Below, piece after piece: positions 1 through 12,131 of a stretch of 30,176 nucleotides of DNA. Below the pieces are notes generated by a model. It did no database searches. It had not been told where the DNA came from and saw only the letters and a program-made list of their open reading frames with translations. Each line of letters begins with the position of its first letter. Position 1 is the first letter of the stretch. Origin of the DNA: Sperchopsis tessellata (Eukaryota > Arthropoda > Insecta > Coleoptera > Hydrophilidae); assembly GCA_033557685.1 (NCBI GenBank), contig JAWQRN010000404.1, positions 1-30,176 on the forward strand. The letters are read 5' to 3'. The position numbers were made by a program, and so were the translations under genes.

Positions 1-52
1 TTGAGTTTATAAATCTTTATCGATATTTCAAAATATAAATAATTTATGAGAA

Positions 53-55
<3 letters not shown>

Positions 56-105
<50 letters not shown>
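56..105. repeat. (TA)n microsatellite
   Basis: An uninterrupted run of about 25 TA dinucleotides, followed by a degenerate TA-rich shoulder to about position 120. It is a simple sequence repeat of the kind common in AT-rich insect DNA. Confidence 0.97.
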
Positions 106-108
<3 letters not shown>

Positions 109-2359
109 TATATGTGTATATAGTAGATCAAGTATTAGTTCTACATTCAGGTTGTGAAAGTCAATTGTTTATAGAAATATAACAGTAATTAATATGTGAT
201 AGGCAAAAACGACAAGCCTAACGTTTCTCCTGTGATTGTGTGCGTACGTATGTTTCCGCATATAAGAGATTACAAGTGTAGATAATTTTATTGTTCGTAC
301 TGTTGTGTGATAATTTGTGCTAAGCAAAGTACATATCTACGACTTATACGAAATAGTTGTAGACATAAACACCCACTCACATGCTTACAATTGTACTTAA
401 AATAATCCTATTTCTAAAATTGATAATATTTCTACTATTGAAACAAAAGACTCGTCTTTTTGGAATACTCACTTACATGGGAATCTCAATAAATACACAT
501 TCATTTTTAATAATGTACAAACAAAACTAGAAATGTAGGTTAAGTATTGGTAATCTAGTTATTATTAATATAAATTTAGTAAATAGTAAGTTAATTTAGT
601 AAACATCGAAATGCTGGTATAAGGCAACCGCGTATTATTAGACACAAGATAGTTATATGTTATGTGTAGAAAAATGTTGTAAATAACGTTCAATTTCGTC
701 TGATGCAACGCGGATATTGATGATTACCTCTCGTAGTCAACCAGACCTAAACTCTAAGCATATATACAAAATAAGGCTTTTGGTGCAGTATGTGTTCGGA
801 GTACAGAAATGCATCTGACACATAGTTTCACTCCCGGCATCTTTTTCTGAATCATATGTTGTTATTTGTAATAATTAAAAATATTCGTACTGCAATGTAC
901 GTATAAACAAACACGCGGTTGTTTCCTACCGGCATTTCGATGTTGGGCCATTCTATATTGTCTTTGCTATTTCATTTTCACAATAAAACGTCATGGTCTA
1001 TAGGTTTATAGTTAACTTTTTTCAAATTTTCTCCTAGTTACTCCTTTATTACTTTACTCTTTTAGTAAACATGTTTTATCCATTATCTCTTTTGTTCCGC
1101 AACTTCACGTGGACGATAGGGTGTCAAAGTCTTTTGTAAGGAGCATGTTTGCCTATCTGTAAACTATCACCATTGCGTAGTGAGCTGAATTAATCGTTGC
1201 ACAATCTATGTATCAAAACATACTTCTTACTTTTAGTTTTCATCATCACTTTCACTATTTAGGTTTTTGAACCTCGAGTTCCGTATTCCAATTTCTATTT
1301 AATGTATTAGTTAATAACCATGTTCCTTTCATAGCTAAATGACAAAGTATTGATTTCGTGACAGCCTCATATTTTTTTATAATCATATTTTATTGACTTC
1401 TAATGTAAACTTTGAACAGCCTAGAATATACCACATATTTTCAGCAGAAATTATTTATATCTATATAATGTATCTGCACCTCATAGGAAGAAACTCTATG
1501 TATACGCTTTGAAAAATCATTGTTCTTATGATATTATTTCCCGAGCTCGAAATATGTTAAGTAAATTAAGTAGTTTTGTACACAACATGTATTTTTCTCC
1601 ACTGAAGATACCTCCCACAAGTATTTTTTTTTACATTCTAACCTACTTTTTCACCTCCTGGTATCAGTTCATCCATTTTCTTCCTGAGATGATGTTTGCT
1701 TGCTGTGAATAAACATAAATTATCTGCAAATTACAGGTCTTCCTTACAGGTTTCATGCAATTTCTGCTTCATTATTAGTGTTATCTATGATAATGGGGAA
1801 ATGTCTATTACCTAAAACATTATTTCTATAAAAATTCTAGGTCTGCGTATTACCTTCACTTATAAGTCTCGGTGGTCTAATCAAATTTTATGCATTTTTC
1901 AAAAAATATTCAAATTGTTCTAAAATACTGAAAATAAATTATACTTACGTGGATCATACACTTTGTATGATACTAAGTTATTCAGTAATGGAAAGTTTTG
2001 TAATGATATCTGAGGTAATAAAAATACTTCGTCATACTAGAATATATACTCATATATAATTATTCTAAGCTCTTACTTCACATCTTTTACGTATCTCATC
2101 ACAATCCCGCTGTAGTCTGCTAGCATTTTTGCAATGCACTTGTCGTATTACATTTTCTCCAGTGATAATATATAGTAATGGAAGCATTTGACGTGCTTTT
2201 CAACTTTATCTGGAATAAAGATCGCGATGAGAGTTAATTACAAGTTCCGCTTTTATTCTGTTTATCTGAAAGTTGATAGCTGTATGTAAGAATTTAGATG
2301 CAATAGACTTCCACGGTTATTATCTATATGAATGTTGATATCAAATCAGTATTCTTGCC
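106..2359. other. Gene-free AT-rich stretch, nothing recognised
   Basis: Both strands carry frequent stops in all frames. A 67-codon open stretch at 1509-1712 (+) has low-complexity, Phe/Ser/Tyr-rich content and matches no family I know. No terminal repeats, tandem arrays or RNA genes were seen. Confidence 0.6.
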
Positions 2360-2698
2360 AATCCAAAATATTTCGTAAGTTCTCCCTTCTTCAAAAGCGA
2401 AGAGGTCTATCACGTCCCTTGTTCATGTGGTAAGGTCTGCATCGACTAAATTAAGCGTACGATTGCTACTCGGTTAAAGGAGCACGAACGCTGTACTCGT
2501 CTTTGGCATATTAATCAATCAGCCCTGGCTGAACATCGTCATGAAACAGGTCATACCATTAAGTTCCAAGATAGTAAGGTCTTGACCGGTGGGCTTTCTT
2601 ATTTTCCTAGAAAATTCAGAGAAGCTATTGAGGTTTATAATCTCCTCAACATTATTAATAAGGACGATAGTTTTCAACTTCCAATCATATAGAGGATC
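2360..2698 (+). pseudogene. GIY-YIG endonuclease domain of a Penelope-like element, broken
   Basis: Reading the plus strand in the frame of GAG at 2402 gives EVYHVPCSCGKVCI, which fits the GVY..PC.CGK.YIG start of the PLE GIY-YIG domain. It continues with an in-frame TAA at 2447, then IATRLKEHERCTRL, SALAEHRHETGHTIKFQD, PRKFREAIEV and NKDDSFQLP, all in the order known for arthropod PLE endonucleases. In the family this domain nicks target DNA for target-primed reverse transcription. The run stays open from the TAA to a stop at about 2697. The canonical YIG of the second motif is degraded to VCI. The internal stop and missing reverse transcriptase show it is inactive. The ORFs on the opposite strand here are shadows. 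Confidence 0.85.
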
Positions 2699-2853
2699 AC
2701 CCTCGCTTGTTTCTCTCCTCATGGACTCGATAACAACAGTCCGAATGGAACGGCTCCGCCTTAGTACACATCCCCCCACTTGAGTCCTTGCCAATATGAC
2801 CCGGCCTAGTTTGGATCAGTGCATTAACTTCATTCGTTGAAGTTATATCGCTC

Positions 2854-2894
2854 ACCTTGAATATGTTCCTTGCAACAGTGCACGAAACGTCGGC
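2854..2894 (+). other. PLE 3'-end signature (CCTTGAATATG ... CGAAACGTCGGC)
   Basis: A conserved-looking block about 155 bases after the GIY-YIG ORF: ACCTTGAATATG, a short spacer, then CACGAAACGTCGGC. From general knowledge, PLE copies in arthropods often carry a CCTGAAGATG...CGAAACGT block just after the ORF. Its position directly behind a GIY-YIG ORF supports the assignment. Related blocks occur on the minus strand at 26191, 26801 and 27941. Confidence 0.6.
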
Positions 2895-2955
2895 AATTAG
2901 CAGAGCCTTTATACTGTTTCCACTAGGAAACAACATTCGTATAGATATAACCATT

Positions 2956-3815
2956 CCATTTCTTTAGAATTATAAAAAAGCATTTCCTCACTTTCAATTC
3001 AATGGGATAATATGGTGTAGATAAATATATTTTAGAGTAGTATTCTGCCCTATATGGACATCCAAATTGGTGTAACTTGTGCATTATCAGCGGAAGCACA
3101 TTCTACAGCATCTGCATTTCCTTTGAATACTCTACTGTCTGCTGACATCTAGTTCACTATTTGCGATGACCGACTACACCACCGTCGCGTTGTATATATA
3201 AATATGTATATATATAGCAATATATAATAGCAACCGGTTTCAAGTAATTTTCCAGCTACAATACTTATTGATAATTTTAAATGGCGTAATAAAAATATGT
3301 TTAACTACATAAATAAAATAAGGTAATTCATTTTCATTCATTGCATGAATTCAGTAGTATTTAGAAATATATTTTCGTTTAGGGAATAGAAAAAATGCCT
3401 TATATCAGTTTTAAAATTAATATTTACTCTATATTACAGCGAAATTCATTCATACAGATATATTTAAGCATTATACTAAATAATTGCACTTTAAAATAAG
3501 TATTATATTAATAAAATTAATCACATTTAAACACATTTACTATTTAACAGTTCAAAGGTGATATTTGAAGTGTCATCAATCAACCAACAGGTTTATAACC
3601 TAATTATATGTCGTAACTTTGACGTTATGGTACTAGTTTTCAATAACGTTGCGTGAACAGTGACTTACTTATTGACTATGATTTTCATCGCAAATTTGAG
3701 TTGATTACTACTTGACAATTTTTGTACTTAATTTGAATCTAAACTATTTAAAAACTGCGTATTTGAGTTCGCATTAAATAAGAACCCATTAGTCTCACAT
3801 AAATTTCGATACTAG
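2956..3815. other. AT-rich stretch, nothing recognised
   Basis: No ORF or transposon motif was seen. A TA-rich patch lies at about 3191-3230. The part 3050-3185 is somewhat richer in GC than its surroundings, but no protein or RNA family could be recognised in it. Confidence 0.55.
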
Positions 3816-3837
3816 TATATGTATATATATATATATC

Positions 3838-3863
<26 letters not shown>
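3816..3863. repeat. (TA)n microsatellite, interrupted
   Basis: About 48 bases of TA dinucleotides broken by a single G and a single C. It lies directly before the LINE remnant. Confidence 0.95.
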
Positions 3864-3868
<5 letters not shown>

Positions 3869-3960
3869 TAATTGCTCTTTTGCGAATGCTGCAGTGCACC
3901 TTCTTTCATCGATGCCTACCGTGGTTCACAACTTTCGTTCAATAAAACCAAATCAGAGTT

Positions 3961-5165
3961 AATGTTTTTTTTTACCCAGTAACAGACTCTGCAATATTTA
4001 ACGTAGTCGTCAAATTAAAAAATGAAACCAGTGTGGGGTACGATGGAATATCTATAAGTATTATAAAATATTGTATTCGCTTTATTGTTAAACTAAAACT
4101 TGCAGTAGTTACCCCAATCACGAATTTGACTTTTCTTGTCCCTTCTCGACAATTATATCCAAACCAGCACGGGTTTCTTAAGATAAATAATTGTGAGACT
4201 GCTATTTATGAATTTATAAAGGGTGTCTTCAATGATTTAGAAGCCAGGAATCTAGCTCTCATGATCTTACTAGGGCATTTGAATGCTTCTGTTATTGGAT
4301 AAATGCTATCGGTATGGCATAAGACGCACGACGATTCAATGAATTACTTCATATCTAACTAACCGTCAACAACGTTGTTAGATGAGGGAGGCCAGATTTT
4401 TGAGTATGACATGTTACCGATTGCGCTGGGCATTCCACAGGGAAGCTTTTGGGACCTCTGTTATTCATAGTTTATGTTATTTTTTCAGTGGTCTCAAATA
4501 CTTTACACTTGGTTACCAATTTTTCTGACTACACTAACCTGTTAATAGAGGGTTCAAATTTTGCTGATATTATTCGGGAAACTGAAATATAATATGAAAA
4601 GCTAAAAAAATCGGGAATAGGATGGTATTGAACACCAACAAAAACAAATATTTTCTTTTTAGAACTAAGAATATGGTGGATACTAGTTAATCGAAACAAT
4701 ATTTGTAGACCCACTAACTTACCCACTACTTTATGGGCATCTATTTAGATGAAAGTCAAAGTCAAAAAATCAGCAGAAACATATATACATATTGCGTGTC
4801 CTAAAGAAATATGTATATTTTCATACATACTCGCACATGGATTATGGTATAATATTTTGGGCTGCTTCCTTCATATTTGACAGGGATTTTCTGCTGCAAA
4901 AGAGAGCTCTGTGACTGATACTTAGTCTAGGTTGGCATGATTCATGAATAGGTTATAACTCCCTAATCTTCCAATTCAAGAATGAAGAAAACTATACGTA
5001 GCCCAAACACCGTTTTTAATGTATTTCATAGAGGTTAGTTTTATGTTTTGCTGTTTTTAACAGTTTACCGGCCAGTTTGAAGTATACTGCATACCAGCCT
5101 GCTTTCAAAAGGATTTTATTTGAACTTCTGTGTAACATGGAACCCTATAACATGAGTGAGTTCCT
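3961..5165 (+). pseudogene. LINE ORF2 reverse transcriptase, decayed, with internal deletion
   Basis: Motifs appear in the family order over several frames. VVVKLKNETSVGYDGISIS and IIKYC (about 3997-4075) are the RT0/RT1 region. YPNQHGF (about 4156) and CETAIYEFI (4195-4221) match the QHGF..STETAIYEF block. HLNASV (4276) stands where the LDLS.AFD catalytic Asp should be. LGIPQGS (about 4430) matches GVPQGS and GPLLFIVYV follows after a frameshift. FSDYTNLLIEGSN (about 4525) replaces YADDTNLLI. MDYGIIFWA (about 4836-4865) and LLQKRAL are the C-terminal thumb-like part. The reverse transcriptase would copy element RNA at the target site. Between ITNLTF and QLYPNQHGF roughly 50 residues including NYRPISLLP are missing. 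Many stops and lost Asp residues make it a dead copy. The longest open run ends at 4302. Confidence 0.85.
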
Positions 5166-5312
5166 TGTCAATTAAAATGTGTTTTTCTGCGATATTAAGT
5201 GTTTTGATTTGATTTTGTCTTTTTGCATGGGTATATTTTGACGCTGTTCAAGCAATTTACACCTTGTATACAAATATCTGTTCTGAATAAAGCATATTCT
5301 TATTCTATTATA
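3961..5312 (+). mobile_element. Non-LTR retrotransposon (LINE) remnant, CR1/Jockey group
   Basis: A 5'-truncated copy consisting of the reverse transcriptase half of ORF2 followed by a 3' UTR. The 3' end is marked by AATAAA at 5286-5291 and a repetitive ATTCTTATTCTATTA tail at 5296-5310. A tail of this simple-repeat kind, not poly(A), is more typical of CR1/L2-type than of Jockey-type LINEs, so the clade call is tentative. No target-site duplication could be established. Confidence 0.75.
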
Positions 5313-8300
5313 TCATAGTTATCTTTGTAATTACATCCGCTCAGTTCAATTTCTGATTTATTACGATTAACTTACTATAGCATTTATCTCTTTAAGAAAC
5401 TTCAGGATTCCATTTGTGACCACCTCCTCTTCCAAAAGATGACTATTTGAGAGAACTCGTTCAAATATCTATTTGAATGCAAGATTCAATTTTAAATCTC
5501 AGTAAATATACTTCGCCAAATACTTATTATGTTAGCGGACCCGTTATGCCTGAGTTATTTTAACCCAACAACCAAAATAGATTGTGAATGCAGCGGTTTA
5601 TCACCTGAAACATAGATAATGTGTCTTAAACTCTTGCTCTGATACTGTATTGTTGGAGTTGTATATAGGATCAAGATGTTTGCGTTGTCATCAGAAACTG
5701 TTTACGTAAAGCGAAGAGATTGAGTGCTGACCCATGGGGAAGCATTGTGTTGGGTGTTAGTTGGTAAACTGTTACCAGTTTTGTTAATAGTTTACGAGAC
5801 TAAACATAGTTGATTAAATCTTATAAACTTCTTCTTCTACAAGTACATATTCTATTTGGCAAGCAACAATTGACACTATAGTATCGTATTCTCTATTGCA
5901 ACAAAGCATCCCCATAAACGGCCACTTATCCACAGTAATTGTGAGGAATGGCCAATAAAAAGGTGCCAAACAATTAACACTCAGTCGCAGAATGGTCCCG
6001 GCAATTACGGTGAATGGGTGAATATTAAATTTACGGTTACCGAGAAACCAAGAGTGTACCAGGTAACGAAGTTCAAATCACCTGTAAATAATGGTTGAAT
6101 GTGTAAGAAATGCTGTAACGTATGTGTAACTACCCATTGTGTTTACAAGCACCGGTTTACACAACCATCTTACCGGAGAAGAACTCGCGCTAAACCACGA
6201 AGATGAGTTACTCTAGCATGTGTTCTTTGCCCTCAGTCATTTAGTAATATGACGTGCGAAGAAAACAAACTTCTTGGGGTACTGCGACTTTTCGAGTTTT
6301 GTGTATAACGCAAGGCGCCTACTTGGGCCAATCTTTGGTTACTTTTTTATCTTCGACATTGGATTAAAAGAAAATAATCAACCCGGAAAGCCAGATCAAG
6401 GTCGGATTTTTCAAGAAATTGGAATCTAGAATGTATTTCCCAACCAAATAACGACGCTATAAATGAATGTAAATAAAAAAGTGAGTAGAACTGTATTTAT
6501 GCATCTCGCCAAAGCACGCCGGTGCATATACTACTATAAAGATTGAAATGCAGTAGGGACAAATTTTTGATACTACGAATTCCTATATTTGTTTTTATTA
6601 TCAAAGAACATAATCCGCTTGTCCTTAATAGCCACTGCTTTTTACATAGAGAAGCTCACTACAGAATTGTAGAAAGCCGCAAAAAAATCATAAATTTTCA
6701 AAATTGTCTAAAGCCATAGAATTCGATCACTTAGCATTGAGTTTGAAAACCGAAGTACAATGATTATGAAACGGAAGATTGTTATCGCGTGTTTTTTACA
6801 TTGCAAGAATAACTTCTTCTATATATTTCTCTAGATCAGAACGAGTTTTCGAATTATTTAAAAGACGAATTTTGGTGTTCCAAATTAACATTCTTGACAC
6901 ATATTTTGGAACATTTTAATCGCTTAAATTTGAGCATGCAAGTAGAGCAAAGTAATATTTAAATTTCAACAAAAGTTCTGTGCTTTTAAAGATAAAATAA
7001 TTATGTAGGAAAGAAGAATACCTTAAAAGAGTATATGGCAATTCATCATTGAAATATTTTTTTTTTTGTAAAAATTTGACATTTTTTTCCATCGCAGGAT
7101 AATTTCCTAATAGTTTTGCTTATTTATAAAGAACTCAGTTATCTTTGGAAGAGGAGCAAGAAGTATTATAATTAAAGAAATCTAACTAAGTTTTGGATAA
7201 AAAATTCAATATTTTGTTGGCCTTTTTCACTTTGTACCATTACTAATTCAGCATTAAATGGAAGAAAAATTAAGGGTAGCATTATGAAAATTAGATAACA
7301 AATAAAAAGTTGTTTAGTTAAGATCAAGTATAAATATATAATTAAAATTCTGATTGTTTAAAGATTATGCCCGTTATTATTAATTTTTATTCTATGAAAT
7401 TATTTCATTTTTGTTATTATTATTGAAAAATAAAATATTTGCTCTGCATAAAAGTATCTACATTTATTTTACTCTTGTTGGTATTATTATCAATAAAATA
7501 GTTTGTTAATATATAAGGTTTGTTATTCTAAAATTTGTCTTCTTAAAGAATGTTACATAGTATTTTAGCGACTAATATTTTCGGAAATATATATTTCCCC
7601 CTTCTATCTAGGATAGGCGAGCATGCTTGTTGCTGTAGAATTTGAAAGAAATTTTGTTGTGCACACTAATTGCGAAAAACTTTATTTTATTCCATATACC
7701 GACACTAGGCATCTGCATTTTAATCTTAAAGGCAAACAAATTTATGATGCAGAAAATCTTTAGATACTCCTATTATTGGAGTTGGGTTCTATTTTAAATC
7801 TAAATGAGCAGAGCAGTTGTAGCTACTCGATTTTCGTAAATGGCTCACTTAAGAAGGTACTTTAATATTTGATTTCTGGTTATAATTAGTTTTGGTATTT
7901 ATTTTTGCTTTTATTGTTTTATCTTTATGATGGTATGCATGGTGTTTTGTCATATTTTTTGTTCCAGGTTGATTGTTTATATGATGTATTTTACACTTTG
8001 TGGTATTTATTTGTTTTCTTGTTAGTTGATATGCAATATGTCGTTGAATTTTTATGATATTATGTGCAAGTTTTATTGTTGTATTATGTACAGTTTATCA
8101 GAAATACGTTTGTTTTTAGATCTTGAACTTAAGATGAAAATATACATTTTCGAAAACTGTGTGAACCAAAACAATATCTATTAATATACATTAGCAAAAT
8201 GGTTCTCTACAACTGTCTTCCATGTAATTTGACAATTAAACATCAATCAATATTTGTGCAGATCTCTGTGCATTTAAATCAAACAAGATCTTTCCATTTC

Positions 8301-10059
8301 TTTTACTAAATATGCTTTCCAGTGACTTTTCATGGCTACTTGCCACTTAGTACCAGTATTCATTATATTGATTCATGTATCTACATATCTATGTTTTATT
8401 TACTACCTATGCAAAGGCATCATGTAGTTCTATTATGTGTTTTTACAGAGGATAATATGCCTGTAAGAGGAAACTGCGGTTAACAAATTCATTTCATTCC
8501 ATGCCACTGTGTAAGATTTAATTAATAATTATATACATTGATGTTCATGATTAAGTTAATTGGAATATCTACAAAAAAAAATTAACATTTAGGTATTTGA
8601 CTGCCAAGTATTTAAAGTAGTAAATCTGAAAATTACACCAGCATCTGGGAAATGATACATCAGCACCACCAGTGATAATATGGTAAATCTGACGGCAACG
8701 TCCACTTATAGCAACTTCAGTCTGAATAATGAACTTCAGAGACCTATACTTTCCAAAATTAGGAGTAGTTTATAGTAGTTAGTTGGCGTAGATTATAAGG
8801 GACTACGGTTTAATTATAAACAACATACATTAAGAAATAAATTTGAATATATGTATATATATATATACGATACACTGTTTGAACATCGTATCAGCGTCGA
8901 TTATGCCAGTTCACATAAATGACGGCGCCAAAAATGATTTTTTATTTTTTTGTGATAATGGAGAAGTATTATCTTTATCATTATATAATGTTCATATTAC
9001 GAAGCTAGTTGTATGAAAAAAAAATGTAACCTTCTCACAGTCCTTCTTTAATAACATACTAGAACTGAATATCAATTAATCCTGACATCTAAACTCTCCA
9101 GCTGAAATGATGGATCAACTCAACAATAACAAAATGAATGTAGTACTGATGTGTAAAAGCTGTTTATGTACGTAATGAAACTTTCATTGTACTCACCTAA
9201 TTGAATTACAGCAGCTTAGCTTACAATAATTATCGCATTAGCAAAAACAGGAATATTTTTTCGCCGATTTAATAAAACCCATCCCGTATAATGATGATGG
9301 ACGTGCAGCGCATCTACTTATGTAATTATTTGCACAAAGGGTGTTGTACTCTTACTCACTCTCTGGCAGTCTCTGAGCACTTTGACGCCTTCCATATGCT
9401 ACGCAAATCTCCTCTTCTACACGCCAATCCGTCCATATTTGTTTAACTGTAAGTTCTTTTACGACGTTTGCAACTATGTATTCAGGTATTAATTGTTTGT
9501 ACTTTATTGTTTGCGTGCGAGTGTCTCAAATATAATGTCTAACTGTATATCATTTTTATAGGTAATGCCTATCCTAGGAGTTATAACCATCATTCATATA
9601 CGAATCTACATTGTGAGTTCTCTTCATGCTAACTAAAAATTTAGCTTGTCCAGCCAGTACTTATTTACATGATTGAGGTACAAGTCACATTTGTTATCAT
9701 GTATGATACCAAAGTGAGCGTTAGAACTCTTTGACGTAGATAACGAGAATAATACCAAGTATACTATGAGAAATTTTTTAAACAGGAATAATTCATAATT
9801 ATCTTGTTAACTGCTTACACTAGTAGCTTTGGCGAACATATTAGTATATGTTAAGCCCTTTAAACATCACATTTATCCTTACCATGGTTATAAATGTAAG
9901 TTTGTAGAGTATATAGACCATACTAATAATGCTTTAGAGCTAGTACTATGGGGCGGCTTATTGTATGATTTTAACACAATGTCGTGTTCCTACCTAAATA
10001 GGCACATTCATATCTGCTCAGATGTCAAGCCACACTAAGAGTTTTAGATAGTCAAATGG
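5313..10059. other. Long gene-free AT-rich stretch, nothing recognised
   Basis: No recognisable protein, RNA or transposon motif in any frame. The part 5880-6460 is less AT-rich than the rest and may be an old, unidentified insertion, but its six translations gave no family signature. Homopolymer runs of T and A occur around 7060-7090 and 9015-9025. The 69-codon open stretch at 9829-10038 (+) matches nothing I know. Confidence 0.55.
8847..8868. repeat. Short (TA)n tract
   Basis: About 22 bases of TA dinucleotides with one G interruption, inside a gene-free region. Confidence 0.9.
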
Positions 10060-10770
10060 TAATAGCAAGGTGCGTTCTAGAGAAAAAATGTTTTGGATTG
10101 TTTTTGGCAACGTATTATTGCTCTTGGAGCTGGAAATTAGAAAAATATGGGTACTGAAGCTGCAGGCAGTTTGGTCAGATCAACCTATTATGATTGGGAT
10201 TATGAGAGGCTCCAAAAGGGTTGTAAGATTTAATAAGTTGGTTGTCATGTCCTGCTGAACTTTGATACATAATAGTAGTATTAGTTCTAAAAGTTACGTA
10301 TAACATTCCAACCTTTAAACCTGCATGTAAAACTGTATTCCTTATGACATACGGAGTTAAGATACTGTATAGGTGTGGAGAGCAAATTGAGCCTTGAGGA
10401 ACACCCGCTGTGATTCTTCTCGATTTGGAGAGTGTGAGAGTTTTGGGACGAGTGTCACCCAAAACTTTTTTAAACACTTGCTATGAGCTGTATCCACTGG
10501 CATAACTCCAGTCGGATTATTTTATAGATAGGTCAATTATATCAGACCTTAAGAAAGCTTTTTCTTACATCAAATAAAATAGCTCCTGCGTACTTTTAGT
10601 GTTTGGGTGCGGCAACTTTAAGGGTCTGGTATACAGTGGAGTATGCTGCCCGGAATCCTAATTGTTCATAGGGAATTTCGTTGCTGTGGCTTTAGGATAT
10701 TTTTCTCTTAGTCTAAGTCATATAAACTATAATGGTAATAGGGTGGTAATTCGGAGGGAACTTTTTGTTC
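10060..10770 (-). pseudogene. Jockey-type LINE reverse transcriptase fragment
   Basis: On the minus strand, motifs run from high to low coordinates in the order of Jockey-clade ORF2. NYHPIT (10751-10734) corresponds to NYRPIS. EQLGFRAAYSTVYQTLKVA (about 10675-10615) corresponds to EQFGFR..HST..Q. GAILFDVRKSF.KV (about 10588-10545) corresponds to the LDV.KAFDKVW catalytic block. ITAGVPQGSICSPHLYS (about 10417-10367) is the GVPQGS motif, nearly perfect. TFRTNTTIMYQSS (about 10300) stands for the eroded YADDTA box. Past about 10170 the reading TIQNIF suggests the KTQ.I.F segment, so the fragment may reach 10060. The longest open part is 10175-10477. Stops and the lost YADD make it inactive. The opposite-strand ORF at 10070-10258 is a shadow. 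Confidence 0.82.
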
Positions 10771-12131
10771 GTATCCCGTTTGTGCAGAACAATAATGTGG
10801 GTAGATTTACATGAAACGGGAAAATATTGAAATTGTGGAGTTTGCGATGCTAGTACAAATTTGAATATTCATATTTATATTACAAATCAATAACAGTGAT
10901 ATTTACTTTTTAAAATTAACAGAAGTAGTTAATTTTGCATCAAACATTTTCAAGTACACATTTAGAACTTGGTTTAGTTTCTTCAATTTAGCTGACACTT
11001 CACTGGTGACTAATGTATAAAAATTGTAGGGGTATCAGGCATAAGGAAATGCTTTCTACCCAATATTAACGATGAAAGGTTAAATTTAAATTGCCATAGA
11101 TATCAATGTTGTAGTGAGATGATGCACTGTCATGCTTGTATCAAAGATTTTTTAACATACGTAATGAGGCACGTATATGTGGTAGGTATTTTAAAAATAT
11201 GCAATACCACAGGTTAATGAAGGAGAATATCACTTCACCTGAAAAAAAAAGAACATTTGCATAGAAAATAGGATTTTCGGTGACTTGCATTCGAGTCCAC
11301 TTACAAAATTAATTCATATGGACGAAATTTGACTATTGTTTTAATAATTTTGTTTGTTAAACTTCTAGAAATTATTGATTCAAGGTCTAGCAAATATTTA
11401 TTACTTAGTTTTTTATAATTAGCATTCACAGTTCGCGCTAATCTTCCTATAAATTTGTTAGTATTATTCATTTGAAGATATGTTACGTTTGGATATTATG
11501 TGGTCAATACGAAATTATTTTCAAATTAACAATTTCATTTTCTCGTAATTTTACACAATTAAAGCTAGATATAATCATGACAAATTTGGCGTTGTATTTT
11601 TAATCGATAATCTAAAGTCATAGCACAAGAATTATAAACATCCTGTTCGTAAAATTGAAAATTTTAAAAATCACTCAAGATGGATAAATCTTTAGAACAT
11701 TGAACTCAGATCTGTTCTAAAATATACATAAAAGTTATAAACGATTTTACCAATCCATGCAATTTAAATATTCTTCGTAAATGTGCCTTTATCATACAAT
11801 CTATAAGTTTAGACTATAATTATAAAGAATGCTGATAAAAGTCAAGTTAAAATTTAGATTGAAATAAAAAAAAAATGCGTTAATATACAGTCACTTTTTA
11901 ATATAATTACAATGGGGGAGTTAATTATATAAAATTTAAAAAATAAATTCAGCTATGACACAAATTTATATATTTTTTTAATGGAGACAATAAATGTATT
12001 CTTAATCTAAAAATATAAACATTATATTCGGATTTTAATCAACTAGGTTGATCAATGCATACATAAATGGCACCTTCTAACTAATATTTACAGTATAATT
12101 AGGCATAATATGAAGAAAAGTTGCGTCTAAA
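10771..12131. other. AT-rich stretch, nothing recognised
   Basis: No ORF of note and no recognised repeat. The first ~70 bases may still belong to the Jockey-type remnant on the minus strand, because the local composition stays GC-richer to about 10850. Confidence 0.5.

Larger units (their letters stand above)
2360..2955 (+). mobile_element. Penelope-like retroelement (PLE) remnant, 3' portion
   Basis: The segment joins a decayed GIY-YIG endonuclease coding region (2360-2698) to a 3' untranslated part holding the CCTTGAATATG...CGAAACGTCGGC signature at 2854-2894. Arthropod PLEs encode a reverse transcriptase followed by a C-terminal GIY-YIG domain. No reverse transcriptase motifs were found upstream, so the copy is 5'-truncated, as is usual for PLEs. 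The local GC content is visibly higher than the flanks, which helps mark the limits; the exact ends are uncertain. Confidence 0.75.

Noticed and set aside
5762..5777. Short inverted repeat TGGTAAACTGTTACCA
   Set aside because: Six-base arms are expected by chance in a window of this size.
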